DNA of 64,000 nucleotides from Triangularia verruculosa (taxonomy: Eukaryota; Ascomycota; Sordariomycetes; Sordariales; Podosporaceae), in NCBI GenBank assembly GCA_033296885.1, contig MU863912.1, positions 204,884-268,883 on the forward strand, in the 5' to 3' direction. The translations under genes were made by a program, and so were the position numbers. This document shows positions 22,065 through 31,761 of this stretch, piece by piece (within the stretch, counting starts at the first letter, position 1; every line of letters starts with the position of its first letter). A model generated the notes under the pieces. That model did no database searches. It saw only the letters and a program-made list of their open reading frames with translations, and had not been told where the DNA came from.

Positions 22065-24368
22065 TCACCAAATAATCGCATCCCCACTCCCACTCTGCCT
22101 CTTCCTACTCCTGCTCTTCTTCGCACTCTCCTCGCCACCCCTCTTCTTCCCCTTTGTCGTCCTCTTCGGTGTCTTTCGCTGAGAGCTATCCTCCTCCACA
22201 TCCCCGCTGTACTCCTCCAACACCGGCTTCTGCCCTTGCTCACCCTCCAGCCCTTCCCCAACGATGACTGCTCCCTCCTCCTTCATCCTCTTCCTCTCTC
22301 TCCGTGCCTTACTCGCCCTGGCCTTCCTGACCACCTCATCGTCCATTTTGGCCCTCCACTCGCACTCCCCTGCAAACTCGCAGTAACCACACTTGAAAGC
22401 GTCTTCCATCTCCACACCTCTCGGCTCGCGCTCGCCCTTCCACCAGGGCATAGTTTGGGCAAGATACAAATCCAGTGTGTCGGGTTCGACGAAATAGGTC
22501 GTCGTAGAAATGACCCTTCCCTCGTCCTTGTCTGTCTCTTCCTGGTCGCTGTCATCATCCTCAGCAGCTAGAGCTTGCTTTCCGCGAAAACGATATTCAA
22601 CAGCTACTATCTGGCCAATATCAGAAGCTCCATGTGGGAAAGTGAGCTGCAACTCAAATTTCAAGAGCCCCAACAATGACTGGAGATTGCGGTATTTGAG
22701 AGCTTTCGGTTGGACAAGCTGCGCTTGCCCAGGAGGTGACGCCGGTGCAGAAAAGTACGTCGAGGATGCTGTTGTCTTCGTCGTGGTAGCGGTAGTGGTA
22801 CTGACACCCGCTGATTCGTACCCCCATTCTGACGTCCCTTCTGTTTCTGTCTCCGAATCTTCATTCTCAAACACCTCTTCGTGAAGGGCGCCCATTTGCG
22901 CCATGAATGAGTCCGAAAACGGGTCCTGTGGATCCAAACCATACCGGCTAAAGATTTGGAAGTAGTCGAGTTTGTCCGAGGCCATCTCGCTAAGGAAGCG
23001 ATGGTACAGGAAGAGCTGGATCAGAGACATGTGAACCTGTGGTTTGGAGGGCGGCTTAGGAGTGAGGCGAGTCTTGATGTCGGTGATGTAGACTTGCAGC
23101 AAGGAATCGGCAAGGCGCTGCGAGGCGGTGGTTTGACTTCCGCGACTGCTGAGAGTCTCTTCTTCAAGCTCGGAGTCTGGATTCTCGTAGCTGAGGTAGT
23201 CAATAACACCGTTGACCAAGTTGCCGTCTACCATGCCCCAGACTTGAAGTTCGCGGGTTGAGCCTGTGTCGCGGAGTGTTCGTAGGCCCAAAATTACATT
23301 CCACATTTGGAGACCGAAATTGTCCACCTTCTTGGCAATGGTGACTGTGACAGGCTGGAAGACTTCGCGCTCGAGTTTTTCATGCACCTTGGAGCCCTTC
23401 TTCATGGCGGCCGTCTGCGTTTTCCTGCCAAATGGAAGTCTCGATAGTGTGTAGTAGTGTTGCAACTCGCACCAGAGCCCGGCTGTCAGGTCAGTCACAG
23501 ACAAGGGCTTCTTCGGAAAGGATCGGAATTGTACGAGGGGCGATGGGACTATGCCATTGCGCCTCTTGACTTCTTTCCGCAGTTGCGTTTGCGCGTCCTC
23601 ATCCGAGACAGACAACGAGGGATCGCTGACTCCAGCAAGTGCCTGGCTCACTAGTCGAGGAGTCTGGTCAGTTAGACGGGCGACAAAGACAGCGGGAGCC
23701 GACTTACAGTCTGGGTAGCTGACGTCCGATAGAGTGCCCACGGCAGTTCTGTGTGTTGAATCGCTCTTGATGTTAAAGGACACATGGGTGTCACTACTGC
23801 GGGGTGCACCGGGCACAGTCTGTGACTTCTTGTCTGCTTGACTACGCCTATCCTTCCTGCCCACAGGCTTGATGTTCGCCGAGCCATGGCCATATGTAGT
23901 GGGTTCGGTATCGGGGGTCAGTTGAGTGATGTCAAAATTGAGATCGTTTTCACCGAGCCCATCGAGCGCTTCTTCTACCGCTTGGGAAGCATCGGGTCTG
24001 GTATTGCTAGCAATGTCCCACCGCGGCTTGACGAGCTGTGAAGGCCTAGGTTTGTTCTGGGTGGAAGCAGAAGGCACTGTTGGAGGTCTGAAGACCGAGA
24101 CGACTTCCGGTATAGGCGCATTTTGAGTGTAAAATGGGGCCGTCGGAGGCTTGTTCGGCTTGGGTGGGGAGGTCGGTGGTCGTGACGTACGCGGAACTGG
24201 GATCCGCAGTGCCGGAGTAGGAACTTTTGTCGGTACTGCTGGCGGGGGCGACGTTGGAGCTGGAGAAAGGCGGTCGGCAATGGCGCAAAGAAGGTTTTCC
24301 TCCTCCGGGCTCAGATTGTAGCCATAATCGCTGCTCTCGTCGTCGCTATACGACCTGAAGCTCGACAT
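22065..24368 (-). CDS. EXO5: Exonuclease V (Exo5/Dem1 family), 4Fe-4S single-strand DNA exonuclease
   Basis: Exo5 proteins are PD-(D/E)xK nucleases with a 4Fe-4S cluster, needed for mitochondrial DNA maintenance in yeast and for nuclear DNA repair in other species. The frame from the ATG at 24368 gives 767 residues. The N-terminal ~250 residues are disordered and Pro/Thr-rich. The nuclease core starts at SVTDLTAGLWCELQHYYTLS, with the first cluster Cys, then KGSKVHEKLERE, and includes VYITDIKTRLTPKPPS, the nuclease DIKTR motif. Three more cluster cysteines come near the C-terminus in FKCGYCEFAGECEWR. The last ~60 residues are basic, resembling a nuclear targeting tail. A good 57-nt in-frame intron candidate (23651-23707) would shorten the protein to 748 residues. 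An upstream in-frame TTG is not used as start. Confidence 0.9.
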   Translation of the reverse strand: MSSFRSYSDDESSDYGYNLSPEEENLLCAIADRLSPAPTSPPPAVPTKVPTPALRIPVPRTSRPPTSPPKPNKPPTAPFYTQNAPIPEVVSVFRPPTVPSASTQNKPRPSQLVKPRWDIASNTRPDASQAVEEALDGLGENDLNFDITQLTPDTEPTTYGHGSANIKPVGRKDRRSQADKKSQTVPGAPRSSDTHVSFNIKSDSTHRTAVGTLSDVSYPDCKSAPAVFVARLTDQTPRLVSQALAGVSDPSLSVSDEDAQTQLRKEVKRRNGIVPSPLVQFRSFPKKPLSVTDLTAGLWCELQHYYTLSRLPFGRKTQTAAMKKGSKVHEKLEREVFQPVTVTIAKKVDNFGLQMWNVILGLRTLRDTGSTRELQVWGMVDGNLVNGVIDYLSYENPDSELEEETLSSRGSQTTASQRLADSLLQVYITDIKTRLTPKPPSKPQVHMSLIQLFLYHRFLSEMASDKLDYFQIFSRYGLDPQDPFSDSFMAQMGALHEEVFENEDSETETEGTSEWGYESAGVSTTTATTTKTTASSTYFSAPASPPGQAQLVQPKALKYRNLQSLLGLLKFELQLTFPHGASDIGQIVAVEYRFRGKQALAAEDDDSDQEETDKDEGRVISTTTYFVEPDTLDLYLAQTMPWWKGEREPRGVEMEDAFKCGYCEFAGECEWRAKMDDEVVRKARASKARRERKRMKEEGAVIVGEGLEGEQGQKPVLEEYSGDVEEDSSQRKTPKRTTKGKKRGGEESAKKSRSRKRQSGSGDAIIW
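23651..23707 (-). other. Candidate 57-nt in-frame intron inside EXO5
   Basis: Read on the minus strand it starts GTAAGT, has TCTAACTGA as branch and ends CTAG. Its length is 19 codons and the frame stays open if it is retained, so both forms are translatable. It lies in the disordered N-terminal part. Confidence 0.65.
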
Positions 24369-25020
24369 AGCAACGACTTCAGACCCGCATCCTGAGGTGG
24401 TTGTTCTGGGCAAGACTGGACCCGGTTGGGCGACGCAACTCTTTCAACCAGCTCCTCAGCTTGCTACGCCCCTTCGCGCCTTCTTCCCCGCCCCTCTTTC
24501 TGCCAGCCGACGCGCGGTCACGTGGATTCGTTTTATTGTGGAAAGAAAGGGCAATGAGGCAACCCTAACCCCAATTCAAATGATTGTTGTTGATGAACTC
24601 GCCCGAGACTTTGCTTTTTCAATCGAGCCACTGCACAAAGTGCGGAGCCTCCCTTCAACCAATCCAAACACCTGTCATCTAGAAGTCGTCGCAAAGATGA
24701 CGCAGCCCTCAGGGGCTCTTCAGGCACCACCAAAACGAGTTACGCGAGTTACAGGGGTCCAAACCCGCTAACCAAGCGCCACAGGTCTTGTCTCAACTCA
24801 CGAATGACCCGCGAACCACTCAGCTGAGCCCCTCGCACTTGATGCCAGTTTGAGAGGCTCAGGGAAACACAATGGCAGGGCTCCAGGCAGAATCTTGTTG
24901 CTCGTGTTTATATGCCCCTCATCGCCTGCCTCCCGATTGAATCCCGTACCCAATCAACTGTTTCTCAAGATTTGCATCGCGCCTATTGTCGAAGACTTTG
25001 TAAGACAACCATTTAGCAAC
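24369..25020. other. Divergent promoter region, EXO5 and F-box gene
   Basis: 652 bp between outward-facing starts. No other gene or clear element recognised. Confidence 0.5.
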
Positions 25021-25697
25021 ATGTTCCAGCTCCGCCGACGGCCGAACGTCCCGGGCTCCACACCGCCGAACCGGAAGCCCACACCAACGTCTTCCGGCCC
25101 CATTTCCACATCCGGTCCGGTCGATTGCAACCTTCACCATCACGAGGATGATGCAGCCCTAAAAAGAGGCTTCTCAACCCTCCCCCCGGAGATCCACCTC
25201 ATGATCACCCAGAACCTAATTTACCCCGACGCACTTTCACTCAAGCATACCTCCCGCTACTTCTACCGATTAGTCGACACGGGTGTGAAACTCAAGGTGG
25301 AGTGGTTGATGGAACGGCGGAAACTGCATCTGGAATGCCCCAATAATCAGCGCTGCGATCTAGGCAGTGACTTGCGGTTTTGTAGAGGGAGCGTAAAGTC
25401 AGTCTTTAATCTTGCCCTGAATCTACCTTGGAGTGCGGATTGCTGACAAGTTTACCCACCAGGTTGCTGATGCAGAGAAGAAGAGAACACATCGAATGTG
25501 AATCGCGGCCTGGACTAGGGTGTTTAATCTACGGTACTCACACATGTCCCCATGCCAGAAAATTAAAGACGAAAATCAAACGATGGCTGAGGGGCCCGGT
25601 GATGTTGGAGATGAGATGGATTTTGTTGGTTTTTGGGGTTGTCTTGTTGCCGTTGATCATTATGGGCTGGGTTTTGTTGATGAGGAGCTTGAATTGA
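25021..25697 (+). CDS. F-box protein with C-terminal hydrophobic anchor
   Basis: Exons 25021-25397 and 25463-25697 give 203 residues. The intron 25398-25462 has a GTCAGT donor; using the nearby GTAAAG instead would break the frame. Residues 1-45 are basic and Pro-rich. The F-box core is FSTLPPEIHLMITQNLI, then DALSLKHTSRYFYRLV. After a Cys-containing stretch (GCLIYGTHTCPHA) the C-terminus holds a long hydrophobic segment (about residues 165-198), likely a membrane anchor, ending MRSLN. Membrane-anchored F-box-like proteins of this layout are common in Pezizomycotina and have no known substrate. Confidence is lower for the exact splice site than for the gene. Confidence 0.75.
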
Positions 25698-26274
25698 TTC
25701 CAGTATAGCATGCTGATTGAATATAAGGTAGCCAAACTGGTTCGATCTAAAACCGGATCGTGATGGTCGCTTCGGAATGTTCAAGATAGTTGCCATCGTT
25801 GTTCACTCTCATGGCGTGAAGGGTCTCCTGCGCTTAGTTGGGATTCTCACCTGCTGCTTTCCCGTTTCCTGGTATCGCGGATTGGATTTGGAAGTGGTAA
25901 AAGTACGAGCATATTAAGTACCTGTTTATACCTTCAGGATTGACCCAACGAACTCCAAAATCGTTTCGAGCAGCTAGTTTTATCCGACCACCATTAGCCG
26001 TTCAGATTTATTATCGGGATCGCGCTACTACCACTAACAGCCGTAGCCTAAGCCTGGGTGTTTGATTGGGCATCTTGTCTAAAAGTAATCTAGTCTCTGG
26101 CTGAACCTGTATTCGGTAGGTAGGTACTAATCAATTTTCTGCTACCTTATCAACTAACAAACATTATCTAATGAACGCCCTGAGATACCTAAGTACACAA
26201 CCCCGGAAATAAATGCATTTTGATATCACCCTCTTCCTCCACAGAAGTCCGTTTTGTATACCTAACGGTAGACA
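25698..26274. other. Convergent AT-richer intergenic region
   Basis: No gene seen. It carries a GGTAGGTAGGTAC motif at 26115-26126 and lies at the border of the accessory island. Confidence 0.5.
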
Positions 26275-27345
26275 TCATGTCGCTTCAGTGTAAAAGCTGA
26301 CCGAGCTGGCTGGTGCCAAAGCATACGGGCTCCCAGCCCCTCCGAGAAACGGGAAGAACAGCGATGAGTCCCAGTCATGAAGATCATCCATCTGAGCTTC
26401 ATCAGTCCCTGCATCACCGCCAACACCGAGACCCGCACCGAAAGGTTGGCATATTTCCGTAGTGACCCTTTGTGCTGGTGAGACCTCTTCAAAATGAGGG
26501 TATTCGACAGCCGCAACATGTGGAGTTGTGGGAAGTGAGCAGAAAGACGCCTCTCTTGATGTAGTCTTGCCGATTGGCTCTGTGAGACCCTCATTATTTG
26601 GCCGGGGCGGGCTGGTGTTATGGATGGTTCCCTTCACTCTGCTGACAAGCATAGACAATGCTGATGACACCAGACTCTGGAGTTGAGTTCCCACCATGTC
26701 AGAATCTGCATCGCTCGGTTGCTCATTGGTAACGTTGACAATAATTTCTGATTGATGTTCTCTCCAAGCGTCCTGCATGAAATCCGCAACCTCTTCGATG
26801 ATTGTTTTTCGGTATGGTGAAGTTGGCGGTGTATGACCATGGAACAAAACGTCCCACATCTGGTACCAGATCTCTACATCTGATCCAGTCATCCGTGCTC
26901 GTAGCTGCTCCTGCTTCTCAGGTAGAATCGATGTTGTGGATGGGTCGGCCCCCGGCCTCGAATTCTCAGTACATTCTCTCCGGCGGATGTGGTCGTCACG
27001 GTTCTTCGTGTCGAGGAACCTTTGTTGACAGATTGGGCAGTAAATGGAGAATTCGTAGTGTTTTCGTACGAGGTGCTGTTTGACATCTTGGACGCGTTTG
27101 AGCTTGTAAGAGACGCAATCCATATGGCGAATGGAATCTAGCTTCCAAAATGGACAGCTCCATGATAAATCTGTGGTTTCTGCTCCCAAAGCTACATGTT
27201 GTTGTTCCCGCTGATGGCGTGTAAATCTCTCGACTCCATTGCCATCGTCGTCATCGGCCACTCGTCTGCGCTTGCTGATCGGCTTTTTCACACCTGTATG
27301 CCGCTCGTGCTGTGTTCTCGATGTCATCTCGTCCACGCGACTCAT
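26275..27345 (-). CDS. Zinc-knuckle (C2H2-like) island paralogue A
   Basis: Single-exon gene of 356 residues. A basic stretch at 20-30 (KKPISKRRR) next to four Asp looks like a nuclear signal. The conserved unit is CPFWKLD (C64), C77, KQH91, RKH96, then CPIC (C103, C106), H119 and C125. This gives two zinc-binding groups, C-x12-C-x13-H-x4-H and C-x2-C-x12-H-x5-C. A Trp-rich segment follows (WYQMWDVLF, about 155-163) and then a helical, acidic tail. The same arrangement recurs in the genes at 28130 and 30076, so the three are paralogues. Fungi carry many such proteins, often near HET or NLR-like genes. No function is established that I can name; DNA or protein binding is inference. Confidence 0.8.
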   Translation of the reverse strand: MSRVDEMTSRTQHERHTGVKKPISKRRRVADDDDGNGVERFTRHQREQQHVALGAETTDLSWSCPFWKLDSIRHMDCVSYKLKRVQDVKQHLVRKHYEFSIYCPICQQRFLDTKNRDDHIRRRECTENSRPGADPSTTSILPEKQEQLRARMTGSDVEIWYQMWDVLFHGHTPPTSPYRKTIIEEVADFMQDAWREHQSEIIVNVTNEQPSDADSDMVGTQLQSLVSSALSMLVSRVKGTIHNTSPPRPNNEGLTEPIGKTTSREASFCSLPTTPHVAAVEYPHFEEVSPAQRVTTEICQPFGAGLGVGGDAGTDEAQMDDLHDWDSSLFFPFLGGAGSPYALAPASSVSFYTEAT

Positions 27346-28129
27346 GGCGTACGTAACCTGGGGAAGATAGGATATGATGATGAGATGGTTTGGACCGACC
27401 GCCGAACTGTTTGCCGGTCAAAAAGAGCCTTCCAGTAGCATGAATGAACCGAACCCCAAGCATTCGCCGGTCAAGTTCCCTCAAGTGACAAGAAAGTGGT
27501 GATTGCCATTGAGGACAGGCTTCATCACGTGTATGCAAGTCATGCGTTCGGGAGAGGCAGGAGTGGACCCCATCCTTCCAAGTGCCCGCAGCATTTTGGA
27601 CAATTGTCCAACTTCCAATGCGCGGGACCACCCAGGGGTAGAGAGTGAAGGGGCGTGAGGGACACTCGCCCAGCTCATGCGTACGCCCCGTCGGTGTTGG
27701 AATAAGGCTCGTTTTCGTGGCTTTGCGCTAAGGTCTGCATACGGCAAGGCTAGCATTTGATTTGATACCACCTGAACGGCCCCCAACTGAAATCAACCGA
27801 TGAACCAATAAGCTATCGTAAATGGTTGCAACGAAAGGCACACCATTACACTTTGGAGATTTTGGACATTCGTCTGACTGACAAGGGGCCGATGTCAATG
27901 TGTCTGCCCCATGCCTGCTGAGCCAAGTCCGGTAGCATTCATCTTTCTGTCCAGAATGTGCAAGGGATTTTGTGACAGATGGTCGACTTACACTGACATA
28001 CTGCATAGAAGTTTGATCCAGGCTTTACCAAGATTTGTGCCTTAAATGTTGTGATGTACTCACAGCGTATCAATCCTCGAAGTTAGACGAGCCCTTTTAT
28101 TTGCCTGGCCCTGCTATACGCAACTAGGT
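27346..28129. other. Divergent promoter region between zinc-knuckle paralogues A and B
   Basis: 784 bp shared by two outward-facing paralogues. No other gene recognised. Confidence 0.5.
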
Positions 28130-29278
28130 ATGCAAGCCCCATCAGCAGAGATCACAGCTATGCCCACCAACGTCAACATCACAAAGCCAAGACTGGCTTG
28201 CCCTTTCTTTCGTTTTGATCCATGTCGCCATTACGCCTGCGCCAGTTATGAATTAAAGGGCTTTGAAGCAGTCAAGAAGCACATCGAGAGGAAACACATC
28301 TTGAGGAACCACTGCGCTCGCTGCTTCAAATCATTCGAAAATGAGACTGCGAGAAATGACCATATCACGGGGAGCATATGTCCGCTCGCTCCCGGTCACG
28401 ACGAGATCACTTACTTGGAATGGACCAGCACCAAAGGCTGCCCCAGGACAAACTCTTGCGAAGTCAAATGGAGGTGGCTTTGGGCGACCTATTTCAACCT
28501 TCCTGCTCTGACTCGAGAGCTGATCTACTTCGAGGATGCCGTCGTCGAGGCCAAACGTGTCTTGATTGACATGGCAACTATACAGTCAGTTCTCAAAACT
28601 AGACTACAACTTGATCAGAGCGACATATCTTGCCTCGCTGCGGATATACGTGAAGCCTTGCTGCGCGAGAATTCGGGTTCAAGAGCATACCGGGCCTGCT
28701 ACATTGACGAGAGCAGCAGTGACAAAACGGGGCCAGGTGTCGACCCGAGAGTTTCCTTGGGGATGGGAAACACAGGCGCTGATGCCACTCAAATGGAACC
28801 TACCACTTCGGAAGTCGGTAATGTCGACCTACCGTCTGAACAGACCATGCTGAGTCAAGAAGACCCCCGTTCACCCACCATCGAGGACTTGTCTGTTCAA
28901 CCTGCCTTGACGGCCGCTATTGTTCCCACTCTGCTAGCCGAATCTGACTTGAATCCGGCATCCATTCTCAATAAGCCCTTCGCAGATAACCTCAACGGCT
29001 TTGGACAATTTGACAACTGGCGGATGGTGCGTGTGGTGCCTTGGGGGACAGCCGACGGGGCCCTGGCAAGGTTGATGGAGGATCCGATCTCATGGCTCAA
29101 ACCAGACGGCCCAAAGTGGAGTGATCTGTACGACCACATCGATCGGGACGCTCTGAGACAATGTTGGCAGCCTGGAAGTATACCGACTGTGCAGATTGCG
29201 ATACCGATTCGCCTGACCCATATCCATAGCTTTGCCGCCGTGGAGTCCAAACTTCATACTTTGGAGGGTGTAGAGTAG
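28130..29278 (+). CDS. Zinc-knuckle (C2H2-like) island paralogue B
   Basis: Single-exon gene of 382 residues. The zinc-binding block lies at the very N-terminus: CPFFRFD (C24), C37, KKH51, RKH56, then CARC (C62, C65), H78 and C84. The spacing is the same as in paralogue A. The conserved Trp segment follows as KWRWLWATYFNLP. The rest is helical with an acidic, disordered middle and a C-terminal segment rich in Trp (SWLKPDGPKWSDLYDHI). It lacks the basic N-terminal extension of A and C. It is transcribed away from A and in the same direction as C. Confidence 0.8.
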   Translation: MQAPSAEITAMPTNVNITKPRLACPFFRFDPCRHYACASYELKGFEAVKKHIERKHILRNHCARCFKSFENETARNDHITGSICPLAPGHDEITYLEWTSTKGCPRTNSCEVKWRWLWATYFNLPALTRELIYFEDAVVEAKRVLIDMATIQSVLKTRLQLDQSDISCLAADIREALLRENSGSRAYRACYIDESSSDKTGPGVDPRVSLGMGNTGADATQMEPTTSEVGNVDLPSEQTMLSQEDPRSPTIEDLSVQPALTAAIVPTLLAESDLNPASILNKPFADNLNGFGQFDNWRMVRVVPWGTADGALARLMEDPISWLKPDGPKWSDLYDHIDRDALRQCWQPGSIPTVQIAIPIRLTHIHSFAAVESKLHTLEGVE

Positions 29279-30075
29279 TTCAACACGATCATGAGATGAT
29301 ACCTGAGTTGAGATGGGCTGGCTATGGCTTCGTACCTCAAGGTGGCTTGGGAGGCATGTAGATGAATGCGGTTTGTTTATAACTACCTGAGTTGGGTGGC
29401 GGAAAGCTTGTCAGCGTGATGAAAAATGAGATAATTTCCTTTTGGCAACTCGCTCTTGCATTCCGAATATGAACTGAATTGACAACAAAAATGTAATAAA
29501 ATATTGTGAATAGATCGGCCAGACCATCGAAGGTATCAAGGTGAGGTGGCGTTGAAGATTGAGGAAGAAGGGCGCGCTCTGATTGAACCCTCGATAGCGA
29601 GCAAGGCGAGTGGTGACAGTCGCACCTGGTGACAAGAGTGCCCGCAAGGGCGTGTAAAGATTTGGCAGATTATTAACCACAGCAGGTACCTTCACTGTGC
29701 ACAGGAGGTGGTGCTTTTAAGAATATTGGCTGCCTGGTCGGTGTGGGGGTTCGAGGATGCAGCGGGGCAATGGTTCTCCGAAGCACTGTTTCTAACCACC
29801 AGAATGCGGCAACCACTCACACAACTGTGCCAGCACGATTGTGCCAAATCCAGCACAAAAGAAGCGGCATGATATAACCCCGTGACGGCCCAATATGAAT
29901 CCGCTTTCAAGCCATTTTTTGAAGCCACCCGGCACTCTAGACAACTTTCAAATAACAATGTTCTCTGAAATGGATTCTCCAATTCCATCGCGGATTTGCC
30001 CCTTCCCTGTATCGTTTGGGCTTTTTGGTAACGGATTAGCAACAGACATAATTGCAGACAACCAAGATCGCTTCG
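29279..30075. other. Spacer between zinc-knuckle paralogues B and C
   Basis: No convincing gene. An open frame at 29895-30140 overlaps the start of paralogue C and has no family features. The region probably holds the promoter of C. Confidence 0.45.
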
Positions 30076-31257
30076 ATGACCACAGAAATGGAGTCACCAA
30101 GGTCGAACTTTCTAGGAGCCATGTCAGAGCCTGCACATGAAAGATCTGTCCCCGTCCGAGGTATTCGAAGAGGAACCAATTCTACGATCCGACATCTTCG
30201 ACATCCATATGGGGACACCGTGGGTTCATCAAGATCTCGCAAGCGAGACCGATTTGAGGCCATCGATAACCTCAGTCCATCAGATTCCGAAGAAAGTTAT
30301 GACTTAGAGGATGCCATAAAAAGCTCCTGGGATAGCGACTCCTCGGAGGACACGGCACTGTCACGACACCGGCTATCCAGAGAGCTCGAAAACACATATC
30401 TTCAGGACCTTATGCACCAACTGGCGGACCGAGCATTCCCGGCCCTCTCCCAATGGATCACCGCCGCACGCTATATCGTGCCTCCTGCCTTTAGGATTTC
30501 CTCTCCAAAAAGATCCAGATCCTCCAGCGACCGATCCATCCTCATGGAAACCTCAGATCCAAACGACCCATCGACAATTCTAATCCTCCGTGTCGACGGC
30601 TACTTTCCTCTCGCATGCCCCTTTGCCGTCTTCGATCCTTCTCTTCACAGATCTTGCAATCTTCAACATCACCTCCGTTCCATCGTCGACGTGATCAAAC
30701 ACTTGCAAAAGCACCACCCCAACCCCTTCTACTGCCCCATCTGCGGGGAAATCTTCGATAGCGAGCCCGCCGGCGATAGACATATCCGTGTACGTTCATG
30801 TGCGCCTCGTGTGCTTGACATCACCAAGGGCGTATCACTCTCTACGCTTATGACAATCATCAGGCGTGACTACCGAGCCCGCCATCAACCTGAGGAGGAC
30901 CGGTGGTGGCGAATCTACTCGATTTTGTTTCCTGATGCTGAGCGCCAGCAGCATGGGGATGCATATCTAGAAGAGGGACTGCCGTTGGCTGTGTCAATGG
31001 CGAGAGACTTCTGGGGACAGCATGGTCGGCGGTTCGTGGGGGAGTATCTGGCAGAAGTGAAAGGGTCGTCGTCTGACATGAACGAGAGGATATTGGGAGA
31101 GGAGGGTATTTCAACAATTGGCGAGATGGTTGGTAGGGAGTTGATTCAACGTGTTATAGCACATTATGTCAAGGGAGGCGATCAGTGTAGTGTCTCGAAG
31201 AGTGGTGGAAAAGAAAATGAGGACGGATGGGTGATTATGAAGGCGGAGCACAACTAG
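30076..31257 (+). CDS. Zinc-knuckle (C2H2-like) island paralogue C
   Basis: Start chosen at the ATG at 30076, giving 393 residues; the frame stays open upstream to an in-frame TTG. The first 170 residues are Ser/Arg/Asp-rich and include a basic RSRKRDR near residue 55. The zinc block is CPFAVFD (C181), C194, KH209, KHH213, then CPIC (C220, C223), H236 and C242. The Trp segment follows as DRWWRIYSILFPD. The C-terminal third is helical. Compared with A and B the zinc block is central rather than N-terminal, so the copies have diverged by swapping their N-terminal regions. It ends 505 bp before the stop of the kinase gene on the other strand. Confidence 0.78.
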   Translation: MTTEMESPRSNFLGAMSEPAHERSVPVRGIRRGTNSTIRHLRHPYGDTVGSSRSRKRDRFEAIDNLSPSDSEESYDLEDAIKSSWDSDSSEDTALSRHRLSRELENTYLQDLMHQLADRAFPALSQWITAARYIVPPAFRISSPKRSRSSSDRSILMETSDPNDPSTILILRVDGYFPLACPFAVFDPSLHRSCNLQHHLRSIVDVIKHLQKHHPNPFYCPICGEIFDSEPAGDRHIRVRSCAPRVLDITKGVSLSTLMTIIRRDYRARHQPEEDRWWRIYSILFPDAERQQHGDAYLEEGLPLAVSMARDFWGQHGRRFVGEYLAEVKGSSSDMNERILGEEGISTIGEMVGRELIQRVIAHYVKGGDQCSVSKSGGKENEDGWVIMKAEHN

Positions 31258-31761
31258 CCTGGAATATGATGGGTTTAAACAGACCGCAATGAAGTCAATC
31301 TGCATCACGGCTTCTATAAACACCTCGAAAATGAGAAATGCTGTCTACTGCCCTATGAGTCCTTCAACTACAATTCCCAACGCCCCTAACTAGGGCCTGG
31401 GGGTATTGATATCCGATATAAGCTATTGGTTTGAGCAAACCTCCAAAGTCAGTTGCTGAGATGGATCTCATAATGTAAGCAGTGGCTAGAGCGAAGCTCG
31501 AGTTACTGTACGTGCATAGGGAAATTTTCCAGACGTGGCATGAAAATCGGTTTGGATCATGCGACTAGCATGGAAGGTAGCTAATAGCCACGTGCGGAAA
31601 GAGAAGGACGAGAGCTCACTCACTTCAAATGAAAGAAACCAAAGAGCAACATCATCAGTTTAATGTACCTATGAATCAAGATAACTACCTAGGTACTACG
31701 TGATACCTCCAAACAACCTTTCCACTAACAAATCATGCTTGCCTTTTTGAAAATGGCTGTC
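31258..31761. other. Convergent spacer between paralogue C and the kinase gene
   Basis: No gene seen. It contains a palindromic CTACCTAGGTACTACG-type element near 31684-31700, related to TAGGTAGGTA motifs elsewhere in the window. Confidence 0.45.
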
